Shown piece by piece: positions 51,940-60,175 of a stretch of DNA of 64,000 bases. The notes under the pieces are model-generated. The model was not told the origin of the DNA and did no database searches. It worked only from the letters and a program-made list of their open reading frames with translations. Every line of letters begins with the position of its first letter. The first letter of the stretch is position 1. Made by a program: the position numbers and the translations under genes. Source of the stretch: QHVT01 sp036399015 (lineage in GTDB: Bacteria > Acidobacteriota > Thermoanaerobaculia > Gp7-AA8); contig DASWNW010000038.1 in the NCBI GenBank assembly GCA_036399015.1, positions 135,781 to 199,780 of the forward strand, given 5' to 3'.

Positions 51940-52580
51940 AACACATCCCCGCGATCCTCCTCGCTGCGTCACTCCCGCTCGCGGCAGGGGCGCAGTCGAC
52001 GATCACGATCGCGCGCGCCGGCTCGCAGCCCTCGCAGGCGGGACCGGCCGAGCGCTTCACCGGATCCGTGCGCGTCGACCCGCTGTTCGGAATGACTGAG
52101 CCCTCCGGCACCTCGGGCGCTTCCGTTACGTTCGAGCCACGCGCGCGAACGGCGTGGCACAGCCATCCGGCCGGACAGACGCTCATCGTGACGGCAGGCA
52201 CGGGACGAGTGCAGAGCTGGGGAGCACCCGCGGAGGAGATCAGGGTGGGCGACGTGGTTCGCATCCCGCCCGGCGTGAAGCACTGGCACGGCGCATCGGC
52301 GGGCGCCGCAATGACGCACATCGCACTCACCGCCGCCGTCGACGGCAAGAACGCGGACTGGATGGAGCACGTCAGCGACGAGCAATACAACGCCGGCAGC
52401 ACGGCGCCGTCCGCACAACTTCAAATCACGCAGCCGAATGTCGCAGGCCGGAGGATGTCGCCTCAGGACGTGCAGACCGTTGCGCCGGCGTTCGAGAAGT
52501 ACACGGAAGGGGAGAGCGTCCCGGCGACGACGAACGTCATGAGAACAGCGAAGACGCGGAGGCGCACGAAGGCAGTGTAG
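51936..52580 (+). CDS. Secreted cupin protein, truncated N-terminal part of a cupin-CMD fusion
   Basis: 214 residues with signal peptide MKHIPAILLAASLPLAAGAQ. A cupin domain follows: FTGSVRVDPLFG, AWHSHPAGQTLIVTAGTGRV and IPPGVKHWHGASAGAAMTHI, with metal-binding His residues. After a linker the sequence MSPQDVQTVAPAFEKYTEG is the start of a carboxymuconolactone-decarboxylase (CMD) protein and breaks off there. The remaining codons, to TAG 52580, come from repeat B. The missing CMD middle part is found at 54113-54511, so the gene looks split by an insertion. Confidence 0.85.
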   Translation: MKHIPAILLAASLPLAAGAQSTITIARAGSQPSQAGPAERFTGSVRVDPLFGMTEPSGTSGASVTFEPRARTAWHSHPAGQTLIVTAGTGRVQSWGAPAEEIRVGDVVRIPPGVKHWHGASAGAAMTHIALTAAVDGKNADWMEHVSDEQYNAGSTAPSAQLQITQPNVAGRRMSPQDVQTVAPAFEKYTEGESVPATTNVMRTAKTRRRTKAV

Positions 52581-52603
52581 GACGGGAAGCCGGCGGCCGT
52601 GCC
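52512..52603 (+). repeat. Repeat B, copy 1 (junction of the split gene)
   Basis: 92 bp nearly identical to 61055-61145. On the minus strand it corresponds to the upstream region plus the first 19 or so codons (signal peptide MRLRVFAVLMTFVVAGTLS) of the secreted-protein gene at 60655-61110. It begins exactly where cupin-CMD homology ends. Confidence 0.9.
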
Positions 52604-52690
52604 AAGGAGGCTTGGCGTACGCCGTGGCGCCGCGGACGCGCGATGCGGGCCAGCGTCGTCAGCTGGAAGACAACCGAAGAACGGGCCGCC

Positions 52691-53818
52691 CTACTGCGAC
52701 GATAGCGCCGCCTTCGCGATGGCCATCGCGACGAAGTACGGGTTGCCGGCGATCGGAGCGGGGAACGCATTCGTGATCACTGCGATCGCCGTGTCCTGTT
52801 GGGGAAAATAGAGGAGGTAACTCTCGAAACCGTCGATTGCGCCGTCGTGATATACGGCCGGCTGCCCCAGGACGTTGGCCGCGACCACGCCGAGCGCGTA
52901 ACCGTTCAGCACGACGGAGTTGTCCTTGAATCGTGCGGGAGTGGTCATCGTCGCGTAAGAAGCAGGGAGCATGGCGTAGCCGGTTGCAAGAAGGTGTGAC
53001 CAACGCGCGAGATCGGATGCCGTGGAGCAAAGCGAACCGGCCGACCACGGAACCGAGGGGTGGAGTGAAGGCAGCCGAATCCACTTCCCGCTGACCAGGC
53101 CGTGACCTTCAGGCAGCGGCAGGTTGGACGTTCCGCACACGCCCGTTTGCATCAGCCCGAGCGGCAACGCGAGCTCCGTATGGATGAAATCGGCGTAGGA
53201 CATGCCCGTGATGGATTCGATCGCATACCCGAGCAGCAGGTAGGCGGCATTGCTGTAGCTCCACTGTGTGCCAGGCGGGAAATCGAGCAGTTGGCCGCTG
53301 TTCAGGGCCTGAACGACCTGCTCACGCGTGACCGGCGCAGTGAGATCCGGCCACGGGGGTCCGGGCAGGTACCAGCTGCGACGCAATCCCGACGTGTGGC
53401 TGAGGAGCTGCCGCAGTGTGATCGTCTCTCCTCGCGGATTGAACTCCGGTACAAACTTCTCGATGCGATCGTCGAGCGACAGAGCTCCGCGCTCGGCAAG
53501 GCGAAGAATCGCCGCCGCCGTGAATTGCTTCGTCAGCGAGCCGACCTGCAGCACCGAGCGCGGTGTTGCCGCAGTAGCGCTCTGCTTGTCGGTCACGCCG
53601 AATGCCTCGGAGTAGATGATCCGCCCGCGCTCGGACACCGCGATCTGCACCGCCGGAACGCCCGCAGCCAACGCAGCTTCCGCGGCGTGACGTGCCGCCG
53701 TAACGACGGCCGCCGGAGGGACAAACGGCGACGGATGCCGCACGGCTCGTGTGCGCGCAGCCTCGGCCACGGGCACCTGTCCGACGATGAGAAGCAGGGC
53801 GAGGAGTGCTCGAGTCAT
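52691..53818 (-). CDS. Serine hydrolase, class C beta-lactamase family (PF00144 type)
   Basis: 375 residues with signal peptide MTRALLALLLIVGQVPVAEA. Penicillin-recognising-fold motifs are S-x-x-K in VGSLTKQF, the Y-x-N motif in WSYSNAAYLLLGYAIE, and HDGAIDG in place of the KTG triad. LLSHTSGL is another family block. Such proteins are esterases, peptidases or beta-lactamase-like enzymes. It lies on the opposite strand within the roughly 1.6 kb that separates the two halves of the cupin-CMD gene, so it probably arrived with that segment. A short upstream frame ends in an ATGA overlap with its start. Confidence 0.9.
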   Translation of the reverse strand: MTRALLALLLIVGQVPVAEAARTRAVRHPSPFVPPAAVVTAARHAAEAALAAGVPAVQIAVSERGRIIYSEAFGVTDKQSATAATPRSVLQVGSLTKQFTAAAILRLAERGALSLDDRIEKFVPEFNPRGETITLRQLLSHTSGLRRSWYLPGPPWPDLTAPVTREQVVQALNSGQLLDFPPGTQWSYSNAAYLLLGYAIESITGMSYADFIHTELALPLGLMQTGVCGTSNLPLPEGHGLVSGKWIRLPSLHPSVPWSAGSLCSTASDLARWSHLLATGYAMLPASYATMTTPARFKDNSVVLNGYALGVVAANVLGQPAVYHDGAIDGFESYLLYFPQQDTAIAVITNAFPAPIAGNPYFVAMAIAKAALSSQ

Positions 53819-53960
53819 CTGGTTGTCCTCAATTCCGCGGCGCCGGAGTCTGGTGTGCTCGAGATCGAGTCCGTGCCCATGCAGAGATCGGGCGAGACTA
53901 GCTGGATCGGAGCCGCGGTGAGCGTCACGACCTGGTAACGAGGTTTCAATGTCGGCAAAT
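53815..53960 (-). pseudogene. Possible 3' remnant of a gene upstream of the serine hydrolase
   Basis: The minus-strand frame LKPRYQVVTLTAAPIQLVSP then ending AAELRTTR stops in a TGA that overlaps the serine-hydrolase ATG, as in an operon. No start or family is recognisable; the 5' part may have been cut off when the segment moved. The rest of 53961-54112 shows no gene. Confidence 0.3.
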
Positions 53961-54112
53961 CGGGGGCGAAAGGGTCAGACCGAGCTTCGGACGGAGACGC
54001 TCGAGCGTGCTTCCACCTCGCTGGGGACCTCCTCGGCCGCATTACGTACCGTCGAGCATCTCGCGATCGACCTCTTTGAGGGGAGCGCGTGAAGCGGTCG
54101 CGCAGTTCCGCG

Positions 54113-54511
54113 CCGTCACGGCGGCGCAGGACTGGCCAGTCGCCGCAGCTTGTGCTGCACGTACTACTTCAACCAGGCGCTCGAGAACGGCGTCAAACCG
54201 CGCGAGATCTCGGAGACGATCACGCATCTGGCGTTCTACACCGGCTGGGGAACTCGTTTGCGGCGATCGGGCCGGCGAAGGACGTTTTCACCAAGCGCGG
54301 GATCGGGCCGGACCAGCTTCCACCGGCCACCGTCACGCTGCTGCCCCTCGATGAGGCGGCGGAGAGACAGCGTGCGGCCGGCGTGTCGGAGCAATTCGGG
54401 GCCGTCGCTCCCGGCGTCGTGCAGTACACGACCGATGTCCTCTTCCGCGACCTGTGGCGGCGGCCCGACCTCGCGCCGCGCGACCGGAGTCTGATCACCG
54501 TCAGCGCATGA
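54113..54511 (+). pseudogene. Carboxymuconolactone decarboxylase fragment, frameshifted
   Basis: YYFNQALENGVKPREISETI with THLAFYTGW is in one frame. From about 54247 homology continues in another frame as NSFAAIGPAKDVFTKRGIGP, DQLPPATVTLLPLDEAAERQ, then VVQYTTDVLFRDLWRRPDLA and PRDRSLITVSA, where it ends. This is the central part of a two-domain CMD protein. Its N-terminal start is the tail of the cupin gene at about 52446-52511, and its last third is missing. Confidence 0.8.
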
Positions 54512-54672
54512 ATTTTCGAGAAGGTGCGATGAAACCGCGGCCGCTTCGAGCACAGTGCTGAACCCGGTTCCTCGGGATCCACGACAGTGGCGCCGTAGCG
54601 AGCCGCCGTGCTCGCTTTATGGCCGGAATTGACGAATCGTGAACGTGGAAAAAAACGTGGCCTGGCAGTCTC

Positions 54673-54688
54673 CCATAGTTACCTATGG
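54673..54688. promoter_or_regulatory. Hairpin CCATAG-TTAC-CTATGG over the sigma-factor start codon
   Basis: A perfect 6-bp inverted repeat with 4-nt loop; the right arm contains the ATG of the sigma gene at 54685. It could be an operator or an RNA hairpin hiding the start. No Shine-Dalgarno sequence is seen nearby. Confidence 0.45.
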
Positions 54689-55560
54689 CCACGTCAGGCA
54701 TCGCGCATAATGCAGCCCTTCGATACCGATGGATTTCCGGGGGGCCGTTGCCGAGCGAGGACTACGAGCGGTTATTCGTCACGAATCTCCCGCTCATCGA
54801 ACGGCTGAGCCGCTTCTTCTGCCGTGAATCGGGTCTGACGGCCGCGGACGTCGAAGACTTCGTCGCCTCGGTCGGCGTGCATTTACTCGACAACGACTAT
54901 GCGGTGCTGCGTCAGTTCGAGGGGCGCTGCACGTTCTCGACGTATCTGTCGCTCGTCATCCAGCGCCTCCTGTTCGATTATCGCGTGCAGCACTGGGGCC
55001 GGTTCCGCCCCTCGACGGCCGCGCAGCGGCTCGGCCCGGCGGCGACGCAGCTCGAGCTGCTCCTGCGACGCGACGGCCTCCCATTGAACGAGGCGGTGGC
55101 GCGGCTCGAGTCGCGAGGCGAGAGCATGTCGCTCGCCGAGGCGGAACGGATCGCCGCCCAGCTTCCGCCGCGGCGACCGCGAGTGACGACCGTCGCCGTC
55201 GACAGCGCCACACCGGCCGAGCTTGCGGTCGACGCGGCAACGGTCGAAGAAGCGGCGGCGGCCACCGAGCGGCGGGCAACATCCGAAACGGTTGCCGCGG
55301 TCATGCGCGACGCGATGGCGACGCTGTCCGCCGAAGACCGCGCCATCCTGCGCCTGCACTTCGTCGCCGGCCTGTCGGTGGCCGACATCGCGCGAAGCAT
55401 GGGCCTGATCCAGCGGCAGACGTACCGGCGCATTCACCGCATTTATGACGCGCTACGTGCGCGGCTCCGCGCCGGGGGAGTTCACGACCGCGAAGTCACC
55501 GAGCTCCTCGGCCGCGCCGACGTCGATCTGGAGTTCGGTTTACGCGAGGTGCCACGATGA
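54685..55560 (+). CDS. Sigma-70-family RNA polymerase sigma factor (CHAT-associated)
   Basis: 291 residues, longer than a typical ECF sigma. Region 2-like sequence (YERLFVTNLPLIERLSRFFC, then DVEDFVASVGVHLLDNDYAV, FEGRCTFSTYLSLVIQRLLF) is separated by about 100 residues from region 4 (TLSAEDRAILRLHFVAGLSV followed by DIARSMGLIQRQTYRRIHRI). The inserted middle part contains an Ala-rich stretch. It is coupled by ATGA to the CHAT protein, whose N-terminus looks like an anti-sigma zinc finger, so the pair should form a sigma/anti-sigma switch. The start codon lies in a small hairpin. Confidence 0.85.
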   Translation: MATSGIAHNAALRYRWISGGPLPSEDYERLFVTNLPLIERLSRFFCRESGLTAADVEDFVASVGVHLLDNDYAVLRQFEGRCTFSTYLSLVIQRLLFDYRVQHWGRFRPSTAAQRLGPAATQLELLLRRDGLPLNEAVARLESRGESMSLAEAERIAAQLPPRRPRVTTVAVDSATPAELAVDAATVEEAAAATERRATSETVAAVMRDAMATLSAEDRAILRLHFVAGLSVADIARSMGLIQRQTYRRIHRIYDALRARLRAGGVHDREVTELLGRADVDLEFGLREVPR

Positions 55561-58500
55561 ACGAGCAGCAGCATCCTCTCCCGGAGGTCCTCGGCGCTTT
55601 TTTCGAGGGAGGCCTCGACGGTGAGGAGCGCGCCGCGGTCGTCGTGCACCTGGCCGGGTGCGACCTCTGCGTCGGCTTCATGCGCGGCGCCCGGGTCGCA
55701 CGTGACGATGAGGCGCGCACGGCCGGCGGAACGGTGGTGCCGTTTCGCCGCCGGCCGTGGCTCGTCGCGGCGGCGGCCGCATTGATCGCGGTGCTCGGCC
55801 TCGCGGCCGGGTACGCCTTCCTTCAAGCACGCGATCGTACTGGCGTGCAGACGCTGATCGCGGCCGCGCCCGAAACGTATCGGACGATCGAGCCGCGTCT
55901 GACGGGGTTCCGCTGGGCCGAGCTCCGCCACCTGCGCGCCGGGGAGGGATCGCCCGTCGACGCCGAGGGACTGCGGCTGGCTGGTGCGGCCGGCGAGGTG
56001 CTGAGCCAGACGCAGAATGACGAGTCGGCGGAGGCGCGGCGCGCGTCGGGCGTCGCCTCGCTCCTGGTGCGGGAGACGAGCCGCGCCACCGCGGAGCTGC
56101 GCAAGGCGACCGCGCGCGACCCGCGCAACGCGGCGGCGTGGAACGATCTCGCGGCGGCGCTCTACACCGACGCGGTACAGCAGCGCCGCCACGCCGCCCT
56201 GGCCGACGCGCTGGCCGCGGCCGACCGTGCGGCGGACCTCGCACCGTCGATGCCCGAGGCGCGGTTCAACCGCGCGCTGATCCTCGAACGGATGGGCCTG
56301 CGCGCGGAGGCGGCGTCGGCGTGGCGGGAGTCGCTGGCGGCGGATCCTTCTTCCCCGTGGGCGGCCGAGGCGCGGCGACGTCTCGGTGCGCTTGCAGCGA
56401 AGCCGCAGGCACGATTCCGCGACCGCGTCGCGACACTGGAGACCGCGGCCGCGGCGGGCGACGTCGGCCGCGTCGAGCGCGACCTGCGCGACTTGCCGCA
56501 GGAAGTGCGCGGCTGGTTCGAGTCGGATGTCCTCGGCCGCTGGGGGGAGGCAGCCCTGCGCGGCGATGCACGCGGAGCGGAGACGCTGCTGACAGCAGCG
56601 CGGACGGCCGGCGTGGCGCTGCGGAAATTCTCCGGCGAGACGCTGCTCGCCGTAGCGGTCGAGGCGATCGACCGCGCGCGCGGCGAACGCCGCCTGCAAG
56701 CGGCCGGCGGACATGCGGCCTACCGGCGCGGCCGCCTCGCCTATCGCGACGGTGACCTGCCGGCGGCGGAGCGCGAGCTTCTCGCGGCGGCCGCGGCGCT
56801 CGATGCGGCCGGCAGTCCGATGAGCGGGATGGCGCGTGTGTACGCCGCGGCCGTCGTCTTCGATCAGAACCGGATCGGGGCGGCGGACGCGCTGCTCCGT
56901 CCAGTAGTCTCGCACTCGGTCCACACGCACTTTGCGCTCCGCGGACAGGCGGCCGCCTTGCTCGGGCGCTGCAGCTCGTACGCCGGTCGCTGGAGCGAGG
57001 CGCTCGCCCATCGACAGGCAGCGGTGGAGGCGTTCCGCCGCGCCGGCGAGCCCGCGCAGGTGGCCGACTCCGAGATCGCGATCGGCGAGGTCCATTCGAC
57101 CACCGGCGACGTCGACAAGGCGTGGGCGCATCGCCTCGCGGCGCTGCGGGTCCTCGGCGACGGCACCCACGGCAACCGTCTTCTGGCGGCGCTGGCGACG
57201 TATGCACGCGGCGAACTGCGCGCGGGCCGGCGCGAAGCGGCGGGCGCACTGCTGCGGCTCGAGCTCGCCGAGGCCGAGCGCGTCGGCGATCCGCTGCTGA
57301 TCGCCGACACCCTGAAGCGGCGCGCGCGCCTGCACGCGGACGACGATCTCGACGCCGCGATGCGCGATCTCCGCGCGGCACGCGCCTCGGCCGCGCGCGC
57401 CGCCGACTCGGGCTTGCGAGCGCGCTTCGAGGCCGAATGCGCGCTGGTCGAGGGAGTGGTCGACCGCACCCGGCATCCGCGGCGCTCGGCCGCGCGCCTG
57501 ACCGCCGCCGTCGACTTCGCTCGCACCTGGGGCGACCGGCGGCTGTTGCCCGAGGCGCTGCTCGAGCGTGCCCGCACGCATCGCGCTGCCGGACGCGACG
57601 ACGAGGCGTGGGCCGATCTCGCCGCCGCCATCGAGGAAGTGGACGAACGGCGGATGGCGGAGAACGGTGGGGGTTCGATGTTCGACGCGGCCGAGGCATT
57701 GTTCGACGAGGCCGTCGACCTGCTGCTGACGCGCGGCGAGAACGACCGCGCCTTCGTCTACGCCGAGCGCGCGAACGCACGGGCGATGTTCGACCCGACG
57801 ACCTCCACGACCGGACCGATCGCCGCGTCCCAGCTCCCGCCCGGGACGATCCTGGTGCAGTTCGCGTTGCTGCCACGCAGCGTGGCCGCGTTCACGCTCA
57901 CGCGCGACGGGCTGCGCGTGGTGCGGCAGACGGCCGACCGGGCGGCCGTCGAGTCGGACGTGCGGACGCTGCGCGAGTGGATCGAGTCGCGGAGGCGGAT
58001 GGAGACCATCCGTCCACTCGCCGCACGGCTGCACGCGCTTCTCATCGCGCCGCTCGCGCTCGACGGCCGGACGTCCTCACTCGTGATCGCGGGCGGCCGC
58101 GTACTGCAGTCGGTGCCGTGGGCGGTGCTATGGGACGCGGAGCGGCGCGCGCACCTCGTGGAGCGGACCGACATCACGGTCGCTCCCGGCTTCGGCGCGT
58201 GGCGTCACCACCGCGCGCGCCTCGCTTCGATGGCGGCGGACGAACGGCTGCTGCTCGTCACGAGCGACCTCCGTCCGCAGCTCGATCCGCTGACCGACCT
58301 GCGCCGCGAGATCGCGGCCATCGAGGCGGTTTACCCGCGCCATGAGACGCTCACCGATGCCGCGGCGACGCCGTCGCGGTTCCTGGCAGCGGCCGCGGCG
58401 TCCGACATCGTGCACTACGCCGGTCACGCTCGCGCCGCGGCGCTCCTCCTCGGCGACGACGAGCTCGCCGCCACGGACATCGCCCGCGCGCGGCTCACGC

Positions 58501-58808
58501 GCACGCGGCTGGTCGTGCTGGCCGCGTGCAATACGCTGGGCGACGAGTCGGCACGGCTGGAAGGCTCGCCGAGCCTCGCCCGCGCGTTCCTCACCGCGGG
58601 CGTCCCGACCGTCGTCGGCACACTCTGGCCCATCGACGACGCGCATGCGGCGACGCTCTTCACCGCGCTGCACCGGCGTCTGCGCGCCGGCAGCACCGTT
58701 CCGGCCGCACTTCGGGAAGCACAACTCGCCATGCTCCGCGGTGGCAACGCGGAGCTCGCGCATCCGGTCGCCTGGGCGGCCGCCGAAGTCCTCGGCGCCG
58801 CCCAGTGA
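55557..58808 (+). CDS. Membrane-anchored anti-sigma-like zinc finger / TPR / CHAT caspase-like protease
   Basis: 1,083 residues. Residues 1-40 hold H31-x3-C35-x2-C38 (VVHLAGCDLC), the pattern of zinc-finger anti-sigma domains. A membrane helix follows (about 67-91, LVAAAAALIAVLGLAAGYAF). Next is a long Ala/Arg-rich helical-repeat region of TPR type (ATARDPRNAAAWNDLAAALY is one clear unit). The C-terminal 240 residues are a CHAT domain with the His/Cys dyad in DIVHYAGHA (H957, or H953) and LVVLAACNT (C991), ending in AGVPTVVGTLWPIDD and a WAAAEVLGA tail. CHAT domains are caspase/separase-like proteases. With one helix, the protease would lie across the membrane from the zinc finger. Coupled to the sigma gene upstream; unknown small proteins follow. 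Confidence 0.88.
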   Translation: MNEQQHPLPEVLGAFFEGGLDGEERAAVVVHLAGCDLCVGFMRGARVARDDEARTAGGTVVPFRRRPWLVAAAAALIAVLGLAAGYAFLQARDRTGVQTLIAAAPETYRTIEPRLTGFRWAELRHLRAGEGSPVDAEGLRLAGAAGEVLSQTQNDESAEARRASGVASLLVRETSRATAELRKATARDPRNAAAWNDLAAALYTDAVQQRRHAALADALAAADRAADLAPSMPEARFNRALILERMGLRAEAASAWRESLAADPSSPWAAEARRRLGALAAKPQARFRDRVATLETAAAAGDVGRVERDLRDLPQEVRGWFESDVLGRWGEAALRGDARGAETLLTAARTAGVALRKFSGETLLAVAVEAIDRARGERRLQAAGGHAAYRRGRLAYRDGDLPAAERELLAAAAALDAAGSPMSGMARVYAAAVVFDQNRIGAADALLRPVVSHSVHTHFALRGQAAALLGRCSSYAGRWSEALAHRQAAVEAFRRAGEPAQVADSEIAIGEVHSTTGDVDKAWAHRLAALRVLGDGTHGNRLLAALATYARGELRAGRREAAGALLRLELAEAERVGDPLLIADTLKRRARLHADDDLDAAMRDLRAARASAARAADSGLRARFEAECALVEGVVDRTRHPRRSAARLTAAVDFARTWGDRRLLPEALLERARTHRAAGRDDEAWADLAAAIEEVDERRMAENGGGSMFDAAEALFDEAVDLLLTRGENDRAFVYAERANARAMFDPTTSTTGPIAASQLPPGTILVQFALLPRSVAAFTLTRDGLRVVRQTADRAAVESDVRTLREWIESRRRMETIRPLAARLHALLIAPLALDGRTSSLVIAGGRVLQSVPWAVLWDAERRAHLVERTDITVAPGFGAWRHHRARLASMAADERLLLVTSDLRPQLDPLTDLRREIAAIEAVYPRHETLTDAAATPSRFLAAAAASDIVHYAGHARAAALLLGDDELAATDIARARLTRTRLVVLAACNTLGDESARLEGSPSLARAFLTAGVPTVVGTLWPIDDAHAATLFTALHRRLRAGSTVPAALREAQLAMLRGGNAELAHPVAWAAAEVLGAAQ

Positions 58809-58844
58809 CAGAGACATACAGAGAGAGAGAAAGGACGACACACC

Positions 58845-59603
58845 ATGCGTACCCTCGACATCGTCATCCAGGGACTTTGTCTCTGGCTCACCGGCTCCGA
58901 CGCCAGCGTCACCGCGGTGGTGCCTGATTTTAGTCGTGCGACACCGGCCCACTCGGCCGTACTGACAGTACCGAAGACGACGATCAGCGAAGGTGGGTGT
59001 CCGCCGCCGTTCATCGATCAGGGGACCGACTGTACGTTCTCCCTCAACGGCGCCGGCGCCGCGGGCGGCGTACGGATCGAGGTCATCGGCGATACGGAGG
59101 AGAGGCTGGACCCTTCCGGCCTGAGGTGGATTCCGCGGATTCAGCACGTCATGCCGCTGCGCATGCGCCGTGAGTACGCGCCGGACGACGGCTCGAGGCT
59201 GGCCGCACAACTGAGAGTCGCGCGCGGCACCATCACCGCCGAAGCGGAAGGTTGTGGGAGCGATCCGAACTGCCCGCGCAGCACGCGCTGGACCGTGACG
59301 GGAGGGACGGATGACTACAGGCTCGTTCTGTCGAACCTCTTCGGCGGGCGCAGGTTGGAAGTGAAGCTCAAGAGCGGCGGCGTGGTCACGATCCACAATG
59401 AAGGGGACAAAGGTCAAGCCACTCCCATGGCTCACTGGTGCCTCTACTTCACGATGTTCGAGGAGGTCGCCTGCCCCGGCATCCCAGACATTCCGCCCCT
59501 TCCGCCGCACCGATTGAGAACGGCGAGCCGCGCCGTGCCGCCGCACGCGCACGGAGTGCCGAATATCGAAACGATCGCCTGCTCCAATTCCAACTACCCC
59601 TGA
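58845..59603 (+). CDS. Hypothetical protein of the CHAT cluster
   Basis: 252 residues beginning MRTLDIVIQGLCLWLTGSDA; no signal peptide or membrane helix is clear. The middle is beta-rich (GTITAEAEGCG, WTVTGGTDDYRLVLSN, VTIHNEGDKG) with six or more cysteines, and the C-terminus contains a Pro-rich PGIPDIPPLPPHRLR segment. Not recognised; it may belong to a conserved family that accompanies CHAT genes. AAGGA precedes the ATG, 36 bp after the CHAT stop, so it is probably in the same operon. Candidate substrate or effector of the protease. Confidence 0.7.
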   Translation: MRTLDIVIQGLCLWLTGSDASVTAVVPDFSRATPAHSAVLTVPKTTISEGGCPPPFIDQGTDCTFSLNGAGAAGGVRIEVIGDTEERLDPSGLRWIPRIQHVMPLRMRREYAPDDGSRLAAQLRVARGTITAEAEGCGSDPNCPRSTRWTVTGGTDDYRLVLSNLFGGRRLEVKLKSGGVVTIHNEGDKGQATPMAHWCLYFTMFEEVACPGIPDIPPLPPHRLRTASRAVPPHAHGVPNIETIACSNSNYP

Positions 59604-59749
59604 CGCGCTGACGCGCGCCAGCCTGCCGTTCGTCCCCGCTGACCGCGGGTGAGGAAGGAATCCGTCCATGACTCTCGGCCGTGCGCCTCCGCGCGCGCAT
59701 GCCCCCGCACGCCCACAACTACACGGATCACTGACACTGGAGGATTGCA

Positions 59750-60097
59750 ATGGGTAACTTTGGCGAGCATAGCAACGTGAAAATCAACGGGTTTGGTGAC
59801 GCGACGTTCGCGGCGACCTTCGAATGCTCCTGGACGACGCTCAGCGGCCGCCCCTCGACGCTCATCATCACCAATCCGGGCGAGAACGAGCTGACGGTCG
59901 CCGTCAGCGGAGCGCCGGACGAAATCGACGCGGTAGGGCCCGACGGCAGCACGAAGAAGCTCAACGGGCGATGGACGATCAAGCCGAAACAGCCGGCGGC
60001 GCGGGTCCTGGCGTCCAACGACTTCAGGGCCACCACCGTCACGATCGTCAACCAGAGCAGCGCGGAAACCGACTGCAAGGTCGTCGCGACGGTCTGA
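59750..60097 (+). CDS. Small beta-rich protein, paralogue of the next gene
   Basis: 115 residues, no signal peptide. Blocks STLIITNPGENELTVAVSGA, KLNGRWTIKP and ATTVTIVNQSSAET predict a small beta-sandwich. The same blocks recur in the gene at 60176, so the two arose by duplication. A GGAGG ribosome-binding site lies 6 bp before the ATG. It is the second small gene behind the CHAT protease; function unknown. Confidence 0.72.
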   Translation: MGNFGEHSNVKINGFGDATFAATFECSWTTLSGRPSTLIITNPGENELTVAVSGAPDEIDAVGPDGSTKKLNGRWTIKPKQPAARVLASNDFRATTVTIVNQSSAETDCKVVATV

Positions 60098-60175
60098 CGC
60101 CATGAATTGACAGGCGGACGGCGGCACCGCGATGCCGTCGTCCGGCCATCCCATCGATCGACAGGGAGGATTCCG

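Noticed and set aside
55482..58034. 850-codon frame antisense to the CHAT protein
   Set aside because: Arg/Gly/Gln-rich shadow; the plus strand carries the CHAT catalytic motifs and coupled start.
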